A stretch of 64,000 nucleotides of DNA from Fulvivirga maritima (GTDB lineage: Bacteria > Bacteroidota > Bacteroidia > Cytophagales > Cyclobacteriaceae): positions 5,637,001 to 5,701,000 of the forward strand of contig NZ_CP089980.1 in NCBI RefSeq assembly GCF_021389955.1. The letters are read 5' to 3'. The position numbers and the translations under genes are program-made. This document shows positions 54,865-64,000 of this stretch, in pieces. Every line of letters begins with the position of its first letter. The stretch's first letter is position 1. The notes under the pieces were generated by a model, which saw nothing but the letters and a program-made list of their open reading frames with translations, searched no databases and was not told where the DNA came from.

Positions 54865-57375
54865 TTAGTTAGACTTATTCACCTTAGTATCAGCAGGCTT
54901 ATCAGCTCCTAGTGACACTAAATTAACAAACAGCCTATACGCACCTGGCACACCTGCTGGCAACTCTCTAAACCAAGAGTAACCTGTATATATATAATGT
55001 CCTTTGCCATATGGCGCTATTAATAATCCGCCATTTTTAGGGCTTTTCTTTTCTTCTTTGTCATTACTAGATAAAATGGCTTCATAATGACTGTCCCAAC
55101 TATGAGGGAAGTAAAGTCCTCTCTCCTGTACCCATCCTTCAAAGTCTTTACTGGTAATTTTATTAGGGTAGTTCATCACCTGATGATCAGGCTTTAATAT
55201 TCTCACTTCGGCATCTTCTTCAGTAACTCTGTCTCTAGAAAGCTCCAAAGGATATGGTGCAAAATGATCTGCATGTAAATGATAGCTGTTATTATACTGA
55301 ACAATTAAAGTTCCTCCATTTTTGGCATAATCAAGCAGATCATCCATATAGAAAGAAATTCTTTCATTAGTATTTAGAGCTCTTACACCTAAAATCACGG
55401 CATCCATTTTTTGAAGGTTATCAGGTTTGATATCACTTTCGCTCATCTCCCAAACTTCATAGCCTATTTCTCTAAGTGCAGCAGGTATGGCATCTCCAGC
55501 ACCTTGAATGTAGCCTACCATTTGGCCACTCTTCTTAATATCTAATTTCACCACTTTAGATGCTGCTTTATTCATTAGCATCTGAGCAGGAATGTGATCA
55601 TAATCTATGTTAGTAAGGCTATTACTATACTCATGTCCATCAAGCTCTACTACTGCCTGCACGTCTCCTGTACTTTGTTCTGACGGAGGTAAAAGCTCAA
55701 AGCTATAATGAGATTCGCCCCACTTCTTATCAATAGCCAAATCATAGCTGGCAGGATTTACTTTCCAGCCAGAGGGTACTTTTAACTTTAACTTCCCTTT
55801 TAGGTTATCTTCAACAGCTTTTACATCAACCGTTACTGTTTTTGATTCATCACCAGAAAATATGTAAACGCCTTCATTAAGGTTAACAAATACCGGTGGA
55901 GTGACAGCAAAAGGTCTATAAAGTTCTCCTCCTACAGGATCATTCCATTTATATACCACAGGCACTGAATAAGAAATTTGCTCTCCCTCAATGCTCAGTG
56001 ACACTTTTACTTGCAAAGCTGGATCATTTTCGGGCTTTCCTCTCATGGTCTGGTCTTCCACCTTATACATGCCTAAAGTCCCCTCTTCTCTTAACCAATA
56101 TGGCTGTGAAAATGCAGCGTTCTCTGGGATGGTATAAGTGTGAGAAAAAGCAAAGTCTTTATTCTCAATGAGCTTTGCATTTACTGTAGTGTCATTTTTC
56201 TGTGCGTATTGAATTTCTTCAAGAGTAATATTTATCGGAGATCGGTTGATTACTTCTAATGAAAGCTTCACCTCTTTACTTGGTGTTACCGCATAATCAT
56301 CAGCCACTGCTTCAATAAATAAACCTGTAACCGCTTTGATTAAATAATCTACTTCAGATAGCTTCAGCTGCTTCCAATAAGGATCACTCAATTTGCTAAT
56401 GGCTTGCCTGGCTTCTATTAGCTCAGGTAATATTGCTGAAGGCTCAGCAGGGTTGTACTTCTCTATTGCTTGAGATACTATTTTACCTATTTTCTCTCCG
56501 CCCTTTACTCTTTTCCATGAAGTATCAATTCCTTCGAATATGTCTTCTTCGGCTTCATCTCCCATTACATACTCTAAAAATTCCTTAGACTCCCCTCTAC
56601 TTCCGCTAGAACCAAAGCCCTGACTTTTGTGCTGACTTCTGCTTATAGCTGCTATTTCAGTATAAGATTTACCCAATAAAGGGCTATATGTTCCAACATC
56701 AATGGTAAGTACTCCATCTTCTTCACCCGTCATGTTGGGGTTCCACCATCTACCGGTGTTAGTATAAAGTCTTTTGGTTTGCCAGGTATCTACATATTTA
56801 AGCTGTGCTGGGTATTGTGATTTATTAGCCGCTGCTTTAAAGGCCTTTTCTGCCATAATAGCTGAAGTGGTATGATGACCATGGCCTGCTCTTTCATCAG
56901 GTGGGAATCTGGTGATGACTACATCAGGTCTGAATTTTCTGAAAATCCAAACGGCATCAGACAGTACCTGATCTTCATCCCATATCTCTAATGTCTCTGT
57001 AGCTGTTTTTGAGTAACCGAAATCATTAGCTCTGGAGAAAAACTGCTTGCCACCATCTACCCTTCTGGCTGCCAGGAGCTCCTGCGTTCTTATTATACCA
57101 AGACCTTCTCTTATTTCTGGTCCTATTAAGTTTTGTCCGCCATCACCACGAGTAAGAGCCAGGTAACCTATATTGGCAAGTGTCTCATTAGATAGATAAG
57201 CTATGAGCCTGGTGTTCTCATCATCTGGGTGAGCAGCCATATACAGCACATTACCAAGAAAGTTTAGTTTCTTTAGCTTAAGCAGTACTTCGGCAGCATC
57301 AGGCTTATCAGGCTTCTGTGCAAAGGCGGCGGTGATAAATAATAAAGTAAGGGATAATAGTATTGATCTCTTCAT
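54865..57375 (-). CDS. Secreted PIG-L family deacetylase
   Basis: 836 residues from ATG 57375, after a signal peptide (residues 1-19, ending AAFAQ); a TTG at 57384 is less likely. The N-terminal PIG-L/LmbE fold (about residues 35-270) has AHPDDE (His49, Asp51, Asp52) and DERAGHGHHTTSA, the zinc-binding and catalytic residues. The second half has beta-sandwich regions (about 360-600), then a C-terminal alpha/beta ThuA-like or glutamine-amidotransferase-like domain (SGQMVGYIQGAGD, and KMDAVILGVRALNTNERI). PIG-L enzymes remove N-acetyl groups from sugars, so the operon may deacetylate an extracellular sugar and import it with the coupled symporter. First gene of the operon. Confidence 0.88.
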   Translation of the reverse strand: MKRSILLSLTLLFITAAFAQKPDKPDAAEVLLKLKKLNFLGNVLYMAAHPDDENTRLIAYLSNETLANIGYLALTRGDGGQNLIGPEIREGLGIIRTQELLAARRVDGGKQFFSRANDFGYSKTATETLEIWDEDQVLSDAVWIFRKFRPDVVITRFPPDERAGHGHHTTSAIMAEKAFKAAANKSQYPAQLKYVDTWQTKRLYTNTGRWWNPNMTGEEDGVLTIDVGTYSPLLGKSYTEIAAISRSQHKSQGFGSSGSRGESKEFLEYVMGDEAEEDIFEGIDTSWKRVKGGEKIGKIVSQAIEKYNPAEPSAILPELIEARQAISKLSDPYWKQLKLSEVDYLIKAVTGLFIEAVADDYAVTPSKEVKLSLEVINRSPINITLEEIQYAQKNDTTVNAKLIENKDFAFSHTYTIPENAAFSQPYWLREEGTLGMYKVEDQTMRGKPENDPALQVKVSLSIEGEQISYSVPVVYKWNDPVGGELYRPFAVTPPVFVNLNEGVYIFSGDESKTVTVDVKAVEDNLKGKLKLKVPSGWKVNPASYDLAIDKKWGESHYSFELLPPSEQSTGDVQAVVELDGHEYSNSLTNIDYDHIPAQMLMNKAASKVVKLDIKKSGQMVGYIQGAGDAIPAALREIGYEVWEMSESDIKPDNLQKMDAVILGVRALNTNERISFYMDDLLDYAKNGGTLIVQYNNSYHLHADHFAPYPLELSRDRVTEEDAEVRILKPDHQVMNYPNKITSKDFEGWVQERGLYFPHSWDSHYEAILSSNDKEEKKSPKNGGLLIAPYGKGHYIYTGYSWFRELPAGVPGAYRLFVNLVSLGADKPADTKVNKSN

Positions 57376-57476
57376 AGTTATCAAAAAAAGCTTTATTGAT
57401 GGCTTACGAGTGCAAAGATTAAAGGTTTAGGAAAGATATCAAGTAATTAGATAGAACTTACAGGAATGGAGCGCAT

Positions 57477-57513
57477 AAAAAAAGCCCGGCAAAAGCCGGG
57501 CTTATTAGGTTTA
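57477..57513 (-). terminator. Rho-independent terminator of the subtilase gene
   Basis: Read on the minus strand, AGCCCGGC and GCCGGGCT form a perfect 8-bp stem with a TTTT loop followed by seven T. It lies 12 bases beyond the stop at 57525. Confidence 0.92.
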
Positions 57514-57524
57514 GTTTAAGTTGA

Positions 57525-60500
57525 TTACTGGTTAGATACCGCTAACCTTCTATAAAATACCTGATCGCCAACTTGAATACGATACAGATATAGTCCTTCG
57601 CGAAGGCCTTTTCTATCATGCATAACATCATGATCTCCGGCCATTTGCTTTTCGTTTACTATAGTACGAATCATTCTACCATCAGTAGTAAGTATTTGTA
57701 CGTTTACATCACTAGACTCTGTAAGTGAATAACGAAGTGTAGAGGTTGCATTCATAGGATTAGGATAACTGGTCAAGCCAATTTCATGTCCACTGAAAGC
57801 TCCTTCAACACCAGTAACTCTGCCTACTTTAGTAAGGAATGAAGTAGAAGCTACTCCTCCTTTACCATCTAATGCATCTACTGTGATTTGTGATTCACCT
57901 GAGTTATGCTTCACTAATATGAGCATATCTTCAGCTATAACTACGGTTACTACGTCTTCATTACTAGAAAGCGCACTGTAAGAAAGGATGTCTCCATCAG
58001 GATCTTCAAACATTTCTGACAGGTTGAACACCACTGATTCTAGTTCTGTACTCATATCCTGATCTTCTGTTTGTTTCACCACTACAGGGTTAGCATTTGC
58101 TCTTCTTACCCTCACTTCAAACGAAGAACCTACCATAGCCTCATCTTCATCAGAAGCAATAACGCTTACATAGGTAGTACCTCTTTTTAATGGAGTAATG
58201 AATAACAATTTACCTTCCACTTCTACATCTACTATTTCAGCATTAATAGCTGTAACAGTATAAGTAAGAGGTTCCATATCAGGATCTGTAATGTAAGCCG
58301 AAAGGTCTATTACATCAGTTCCACCACCTACATTGTATCTTTGTACAGGAATTTGATCCACTATCATAGGTGGTCTGTTTACATCAATTACTTCTACAAC
58401 AAATGAAACGGTAGCTGTTTCCAGAGAATTATCCATAGCTGCTACAGTAAAGGTATAATAACCACTTTGTTCAAAGTCAGGAGCAAATTTCACTACGGCA
58501 GAATCTTCTGCTGCGGTAAAGGTAGCATTGAGATACATCTCTTCCAGTGTATATACTAACACCTCTCCATCGTAGTCTTCTGCCTTGAGCGTAACAGATA
58601 TTTCACCTGATTCATATACTGAAATAGTATCAGCAGGGTATTCTGTAAACTCAGGTAATTGATTAACATGTACCTGTACCGGAATTTGAACCATAGGATT
58701 AAATGGATCATTACTAGATATCATAACGCTAGCATAATGATCTCCAGGTCCTGCTTCAGCAGCACTCATGGTTACCTCTATCTGCTCTTCCTCTGCAGGA
58801 GCAAGCTCACCAGCCTCAGGAGCAAGTGTAATCCAAGGAGAAACTGACATTAAAGCTCTAACTTTAAAGGCAGCCCCAGGTATATCTACCTCAGCAGGGT
58901 TATAGCTAACTCCACCATTGTTACTATACATATACAAGCCTTCTACACCTGCTACACCTTCATTTATTCCTTGAGAGAAGACCATACTAACAGGATAATG
59001 GAATACTACCCAGAATACTTCACCTTCATCAAATGATTGAGGAGCATCCAATGTAATCAGAGCAAATTCACCATCAGTAGTACCACCAGTGATCTCTTGA
59101 GAAGCGACAAGCTCCCCAAAAACGGGGCTGTCACCACCAGCATATACTTCCATCACTACAGGATCTGTGCTACCTTCAGTTCTAAAGAAGTTCCTCACAT
59201 GAGTAAGGGTAAATCCTGAAGATGGCGCTTCGAACTTGGTAGCTGAAGCAAAAGGTATTGTTGTATCAGGAATACCTACAAAATCATCAGCAGTAGATCC
59301 AGGATCATAAGCTATTGAATCTGAAAAGTTAATTCCATCATCTGACATTTTCTTCACTGATATTACAGGCTCAGCATTTGCCATACCCATAGGGGCCTCA
59401 GAAGCAGTGATGTGCGCATATTCAGGTACTTCAGCAAAGCTACTGGCGCTAGCACCAAGGCTATATTGTACCGTAGCATCATAGGTAAGCAAGCTACCTC
59501 CACTATTGGCAACAGTAACAAACTCAGAAGCTACTTCATCACTTTTTAACTCTACATATATAGAATCTCCCGGTACATAAGCTGTAAATACTGGCGGAGC
59601 TACTCCTTCTCCCAATAAGGTTACTGTGTATGTACTATCAGATTCACTATCACTGTAGAATACCAGACTAGCACTATACTCAATTAATGAATCAGGCATA
59701 AAGGTTACGCTTAGCGTTAATTCATCATCTGGATCTAATGTAAATGGAGAACCATCTTCCAACATAAAGCCGGAACCATCAATAAATAATGAATCTACTG
59801 TTAGCACTTTAGAACCAGGATTAGAAACAGTCACATCCAATGTTTTACTGAAAACAGAATCTTCATGAACATAAACCTCTTCAAAATCCAGTGTATCAGG
59901 AAGAGCCACTATTTCTGGCATACCTTGTACTGTAAGTGTTACAGGAATGTAAACTTCTGGAGTTTCAGGATCATTACTACTAATGATTACATCATCTTCA
60001 TAAACACCATCATTAAGATCAGAAGCATCTAAAGTAACGGCTACTGTCACCATTTCTCCTGGTGCTACTTTGCCCATTACTGGTGGCTCAAATAACATAA
60101 CAAGCTCATCTTCTAAATATTCAGTATTAAAAGCTACCTGAGCTCCATCAGTACCTGTAGCGTTTTCAATACCTATAGTTGATTGATCCAGGAAATTAGC
60201 ACTTTCTACATCAGCATATTGCAGCTTGATATCGCCATTTTCATAAACGATCATCTGGAAAGTAACTGTTCCTTCTGAAGTTGAACCATAGCGAGCTACA
60301 TCAGTAAACTGAACGATAAACATATCATCAAAAGACTCATATACCACTGTTCCTGAAATAGCTCCAGGCTCAAGGTCATCCCAAAAACCAGCTATAAGGT
60401 TATTTGTAGTATTTGCTGTTGGTATCTGAGAGTTAGTAATAGTACTGCCAAGTTCAGAAAAACTCAAGAGTCCATTAGCTGACACCCATACAGAATCATA

Positions 60501-63500
60501 GCTATTTCCATAGAAAGAAAAGTCAAATCCAATAGGCACTTTAACCTCTCCATCAGCAAATGACTCTGAACCAATTTCTGCTGTAATATCTGTTCCTGAA
60601 GTTGAGATGTCAGTCCACTCATAACCAGGACCACCATTTTTATTATCAGACCAGGTATAACCGAAACTTTCATCAGATCCCGCGCTACTTCTTACAGGGT
60701 GTCCTACTCGTGTATCTTCATCTCCTTTGCCCAAATAAAGATCTCCAAAATCAATAACAGGTGCATTAGCGGCTAGCTGTACTACTTCAGTTTTAAACCA
60801 ATAAGTACCTGCCAGAGAATAAATCAAATCATAACCCCCAGTATTTTCTATAGTGATGGTATCATAAGCCATTTCACCTGCCTCTACTGTGGCGGCTATA
60901 GAGTCTGGCGACACCACTATTTCCGGTGGAATAACTCCTACCCCGGATAACTGTACCGTCCACATACCATTACCTTCAGAATCATCACTACTGATCATTA
61001 CCTCATCAGTAAATAATCCTTCAGATTCTGGAGCGAATGTAACCGGCACGCTAATACCTCTACCTGGCTCTATTGATACCGGTGCATCAAATTCCACCTC
61101 AAAGGCAGAGCTACTGTTAGTTACACTAGATACTTCCAGCACTTTAGAACCTACATTGGTAACAGATATTGAAGCTTGCTGAGTATTTCCAATAAATAAA
61201 CTATCAAACTCGATTGAATCGGGCTCTACATCAATTACAGGATAACCAATTACAGTAAGTTCAAAAGGCACTTCCACCTCTGGGTTGAAGGGATCATTAC
61301 TAGCCACTAATAAGCTGTTAGAATAAACTCCATCATAAAGATCAGCTGCATTTAATGTTACTTCTACGCTAACAGAAGAGTTTACAGGCACTACCCCTCC
61401 TAATGGATCTGCATCAGTAATAAACTGAGGCTGAGGAGGCATGATAGATACTGCCAGGCTGTCTTTCACATAAGCATTGTTAAATACAACTTGCAAGCCA
61501 TCAGTAGCATCAGCATTTTCAATTCCTACAGTGGCACTTTCACTATCATCTAGCGTACTCATGCTTTTATAGAAGAAATTAATGCTTCCATTACTGTAAA
61601 GTACCACCTGGAAGGTAGCTGTACCAGTAGAAGCATAGTTTCCTACTTCCTCATACTGCACAATTAGTCTACCTGGTTTTACTTCATAATACATATAACC
61701 TCTTTCAGAAAAAGGACGTAAATCATCCCAGAAAGGAGCTATAAAATCATCTGGATCATCTGCACCAGGAATCTGATCATTAGTATAATCTGATCCGTCA
61801 GTTCCAAAGGTCAGATAACCGTTAGAGCTTATTAGTACACTTGTCTTTTCTTCACCATAGAATTCAAAAGGAAATGGTAATTCTATTTCAGTATATCCAT
61901 CATCACTACTCTCATTGATTTCAGTACCTGTAGAAGCAATATCATCCCAGGCGAACAGCGGACCACCTGCCTCATCGCTATCGATCCATCGGTAACCAAA
62001 GTCAAGGTCTTCACCAGCACCTAATAATACCGGATGACCTTTTCTGGTATCCAACTGATCTTTACTGGTAAGTTCTATTGTTTCTATTTTGGAAGTATTG
62101 TTTTTCTCAATACTTGGGTCTGCCAACAATCTTTCTACTGCCAACTCAGGGAAGCTGAAAGTAAGTGGGTAGTTGCCATAGTTAGTTATCTCAATAGTTT
62201 GAGTAGTACTATCTCCTGCATCTAAGGTCGCAGTCACTACCTCCTCTGGAGTAACACCAATAATTGGAGGTGATGTACCCACTCCTACCAATGGTATCTC
62301 TAAAGAGCTTAATGAAGGATCATTACTGGTAATATTTAAAGTTCCATTGATATTACCGGCATAGGCAGGGCTAAATGTAACCAACAAAGTACCTTCCTCT
62401 CCAGGAGCCAATGATAAAGATGATGGCTCTACATCAAAAGCAAAACCTTCAACAGAAATATCAGTAAGCTCCAGGTCTCCAAGACCATTATTAACTATAC
62501 TTATTGGTAGTTCTTCAGTGTTACCCACGAATACGCTTCCAAACTCAAGGAACTGTACATCTGTAACTAAATCAGGAACCTGACCAAATACTGTAACACT
62601 CGCAGGGATACTGGCATTAGCATTAGCAGGATCATTATTTTCAGCAATAATACTTACTCCATACTCACCATTACCTACTGTAGAAGCATCAAAAGTGATT
62701 TCTACATCTTCTGATTCTCCAGGAGCAATAGTACCTGTAACAGGATCAAAAGTAATCCAGTTAACACCAAAGCCTGAAGCACTAAGCGCTCTTACCTTTA
62801 AGGTATAAGGAAGATCACTAAAGCTTGATCCACCATCTGCACTATAGAAGAATGTATTCGATCTTGGAGTTACATCAGTATCAAATCCTTGAGGATAAGA
62901 AACTCCTGAAGGGAATTTAGCTACCACCCAGAATACCTCTCCTTCATAGAAAGTCTGAGGCACTTCCAATGGAATAGTAAAATATTCACCTTCTTCACTA
63001 GCAAGGTTTACTTCCTGAGAAAGGAGTAATTCCATCGATCCTAAATTTTCTCCTGAGTAAATTTCCAGAATGGTAGTAGGATCAGCCAATGTTTCTGTTC
63101 TGAAGAAGTTCTTAACGTGGGTAAGTGTGAAAACTGATTGTTCCACATCAAAACGCACAGCACTGCTAAAGGCAGCACCACTGGTAAGTCCTACAAAATC
63201 TTCAGCAACATTATCAGGCTCATCATAAGCTATAGAATCAATAGCATCTATAGCATCAGCATAAGGCTGATATTCAGATGTTCTGGATACACCAGCGGCT
63301 TTAGGACTTACTCCTTCAGAGCTGTTACCCACACCATACTGTTGCATATTAATTCTATTCAGCCCATCTCCAGGATAAAGCTTAGAGGTAAAAGACTGGC
63401 TTTGACTTACGATAGCCGCTGACATGGCATATTCTAAATTAGCACCATCACCTTCATTACTCAAAGTGATGCTAGCTGTAGCTACAGGATTACGCATCAC

Positions 63501-64000
63501 ATCAATATCAATATCTAAAGAGTCTGGTACTATAGAAATAACAGGAGCATTTTCGGTAGTGCCAGTTGCTATATTTGATAGCTCTGACAGGTTTCCGAAA
63601 AAGTCTGCTGACTTAATAGCAAAATAGAAAGTAGAGCTGGCATTTAAACCTTCCACTTCAAACTCTTCTGAAGTACCTGCAGCACCTGGAGTAGGCTCAT
63701 CTCCTACTTGTGTAGCACTGCTAAAGTTCTCTTCAGTAATTGGCTCTGTTGAATATCTTATATCATAAAGACTGGCCGAACCATTACCAGGATCAGAAGG
63801 AGCTGTCCAGGTAAGTGTGATTGAATTTTGATAAACATCAGTAACCGCCAAATCATCAATAGCCTCTGGCGAAGTACCATCATCTTCCTGAAGTGCACTG
63901 AAAGCATTTAAGCGCCCAGTACCAAACCCTGGTGGTAGATTAGGTAGTTCATCAGTAGTTTCTACTAATCGGCTCCAGACTTGCTCCGGTGTAATATTAC
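57525..64000 (-). CDS. Giant subtilisin-like protease with T9SS sorting domain (start outside window)
   Basis: The frame is open to base 64000, so the start lies beyond the window; the apparent start at 63851 is only a TTG inside the gene. The first visible residues (TPEQVWSRLVETTDEL, then GFGTGRLNAFSALQ) are the typical end of a peptidase S8 domain, so the missing part should hold the catalytic Asp-His-Ser. After that come a fibronectin type III domain, a long row of HYDIN-type choice-of-anchor D repeats (SLAPGEEGTLLVTFSP), two copies each of two large modules, cadherin-like repeats (DPDMEPLTYTV, DPDGDILSYS) and a T9SS type A sorting domain ending YRRLAVSNQ. A surface or secreted protease exported by the T9SS. 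At least 2150 residues. Confidence 0.88.
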   Translation of the reverse strand, partial: NITPEQVWSRLVETTDELPNLPPGFGTGRLNAFSALQEDDGTSPEAIDDLAVTDVYQNSITLTWTAPSDPGNGSASLYDIRYSTEPITEENFSSATQVGDEPTPGAAGTSEEFEVEGLNASSTFYFAIKSADFFGNLSELSNIATGTTENAPVISIVPDSLDIDIDVMRNPVATASITLSNEGDGANLEYAMSAAIVSQSQSFTSKLYPGDGLNRINMQQYGVGNSSEGVSPKAAGVSRTSEYQPYADAIDAIDSIAYDEPDNVAEDFVGLTSGAAFSSAVRFDVEQSVFTLTHVKNFFRTETLADPTTILEIYSGENLGSMELLLSQEVNLASEEGEYFTIPLEVPQTFYEGEVFWVVAKFPSGVSYPQGFDTDVTPRSNTFFYSADGGSSFSDLPYTLKVRALSASGFGVNWITFDPVTGTIAPGESEDVEITFDASTVGNGEYGVSIIAENNDPANANASIPASVTVFGQVPDLVTDVQFLEFGSVFVGNTEELPISIVNNGLGDLELTDISVEGFAFDVEPSSLSLAPGEEGTLLVTFSPAYAGNINGTLNITSNDPSLSSLEIPLVGVGTSPPIIGVTPEEVVTATLDAGDSTTQTIEITNYGNYPLTFSFPELAVERLLADPSIEKNNTSKIETIELTSKDQLDTRKGHPVLLGAGEDLDFGYRWIDSDEAGGPLFAWDDIASTGTEINESSDDGYTEIELPFPFEFYGEEKTSVLISSNGYLTFGTDGSDYTNDQIPGADDPDDFIAPFWDDLRPFSERGYMYYEVKPGRLIVQYEEVGNYASTGTATFQVVLYSNGSINFFYKSMSTLDDSESATVGIENADATDGLQVVFNNAYVKDSLAVSIMPPQPQFITDADPLGGVVPVNSSVSVEVTLNAADLYDGVYSNSLLVASNDPFNPEVEVPFELTVIGYPVIDVEPDSIEFDSLFIGNTQQASISVTNVGSKVLEVSSVTNSSSAFEVEFDAPVSIEPGRGISVPVTFAPESEGLFTDEVMISSDDSEGNGMWTVQLSGVGVIPPEIVVSPDSIAATVEAGEMAYDTITIENTGGYDLIYSLAGTYWFKTEVVQLAANAPVIDFGDLYLGKGDEDTRVGHPVRSSAGSDESFGYTWSDNKNGGPGYEWTDISTSGTDITAEIGSESFADGEVKVPIGFDFSFYGNSYDSVWVSANGLLSFSELGSTITNSQIPTANTTNNLIAGFWDDLEPGAISGTVVYESFDDMFIVQFTDVARYGSTSEGTVTFQMIVYENGDIKLQYADVESANFLDQSTIGIENATGTDGAQVAFNTEYLEDELVMLFEPPVMGKVAPGEMVTVAVTLDASDLNDGVYEDDVIISSNDPETPEVYIPVTLTVQGMPEIVALPDTLDFEEVYVHEDSVFSKTLDVTVSNPGSKVLTVDSLFIDGSGFMLEDGSPFTLDPDDELTLSVTFMPDSLIEYSASLVFYSDSESDSTYTVTLLGEGVAPPVFTAYVPGDSIYVELKSDEVASEFVTVANSGGSLLTYDATVQYSLGASASSFAEVPEYAHITASEAPMGMANAEPVISVKKMSDDGINFSDSIAYDPGSTADDFVGIPDTTIPFASATKFEAPSSGFTLTHVRNFFRTEGSTDPVVMEVYAGGDSPVFGELVASQEITGGTTDGEFALITLDAPQSFDEGEVFWVVFHYPVSMVFSQGINEGVAGVEGLYMYSNNGGVSYNPAEVDIPGAAFKVRALMSVSPWITLAPEAGELAPAEEEQIEVTMSAAEAGPGDHYASVMISSNDPFNPMVQIPVQVHVNQLPEFTEYPADTISVYESGEISVTLKAEDYDGEVLVYTLEEMYLNATFTAAEDSAVVKFAPDFEQSGYYTFTVAAMDNSLETATVSFVVEVIDVNRPPMIVDQIPVQRYNVGGGTDVIDLSAYITDPDMEPLTYTVTAINAEIVDVEVEGKLLFITPLKRGTTYVSVIASDEDEAMVGSSFEVRVRRANANPVVVKQTEDQDMSTELESVVFNLSEMFEDPDGDILSYSALSSNEDVVTVVIAEDMLILVKHNSGESQITVDALDGKGGVASTSFLTKVGRVTGVEGAFSGHEIGLTSYPNPMNATSTLRYSLTESSDVNVQILTTDGRMIRTIVNEKQMAGDHDVMHDRKGLREGLYLYRIQVGDQVFYRRLAVSNQ

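Noticed and set aside
63700-63851. A start codon for the giant protease at 63851
   Set aside because: The frame is open upstream to the window edge and encodes the end of a subtilisin domain, so 63851 is an internal TTG.

Overview
The window is AT-rich DNA from a member of the Bacteroidota, most likely a gliding or marine Cytophagales-type bacterium (Fulvivirga/Flammeovirga-like). The evidence is: very large secreted proteins ending in type IX secretion (Por) sorting domains, TAnnTTTG-type promoter elements, no Shine-Dalgarno pattern, DUF2911 and PepSY-like secreted proteins, and CheB-CheR-PAS-histidine kinase fusions. The genus cannot be fixed from sequence reading alone.

Layout. (1) Bases 1-4375: response regulator, giant CheB-CheR-PAS-kinase hybrid, receiver-domain protein. 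(2) 5053-14848: accessory metabolic and envelope genes (secreted TPR protein, putative secreted papain-fold enzyme, stand-alone IF2-N-like protein, PepSY-like protein, DUF3352-like protein with MORN-like tail, CDF metal transporter, DoxX-like protein, aldo/keto reductase). (3) 14949-18133: bacteriophytochrome, response regulator and heme oxygenase operon, a self-contained light sensor that makes its own biliverdin. (4) 18126-30602: two further CheB-CheR-PAS-kinase hybrids, each with a paralogous single-domain response regulator, bracketing a block of small stress-type proteins (PAS plus zinc-site protein, DUF1328, DUF2383, DUF2267-like, DUF2188-like) and an acyl-CoA dehydrogenase. (5) 30599-33713: sodC-mlaE-mlaF-mlaD, an envelope lipid transport and oxidative defence operon. 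(6) 33946-44822: lipoproteins, TPR, TetR, gamma-glutamyltransferase, OmpA/PD40, Usp, alkyladenine glycosylase, DUF2911, DsbA-like, MgtE, VOC protein. (7) 44854-46271: a complete IS1380-family element with 17-bp imperfect terminal repeats and a TTAAA target duplication. (8) 46365-64000: an FG-GAP/ASPIC T9SS protein, a PIG-L deacetylase / small membrane protein / sodium symporter operon, and a giant subtilisin-like T9SS protease whose start lies beyond the window.

The common thread of the first half is sensing: three CheB-CheR kinase hybrids, a phytochrome and six response regulators, with no MCP, CheA or CheW, so these CheB/CheR domains probably serve non-chemotactic signalling. The block of small stress proteins between hybrids 2 and 3 is the best candidate for an undescribed, light- or stress-responsive system.

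A caution: nine genes are each broken by one apparent single-base indel, every one in or beside a short homopolymer, and in every case the downstream frame continues the expected protein. This pattern points to sequencing or assembly error rather than pseudogenes; I annotate these genes across the break and give the site.
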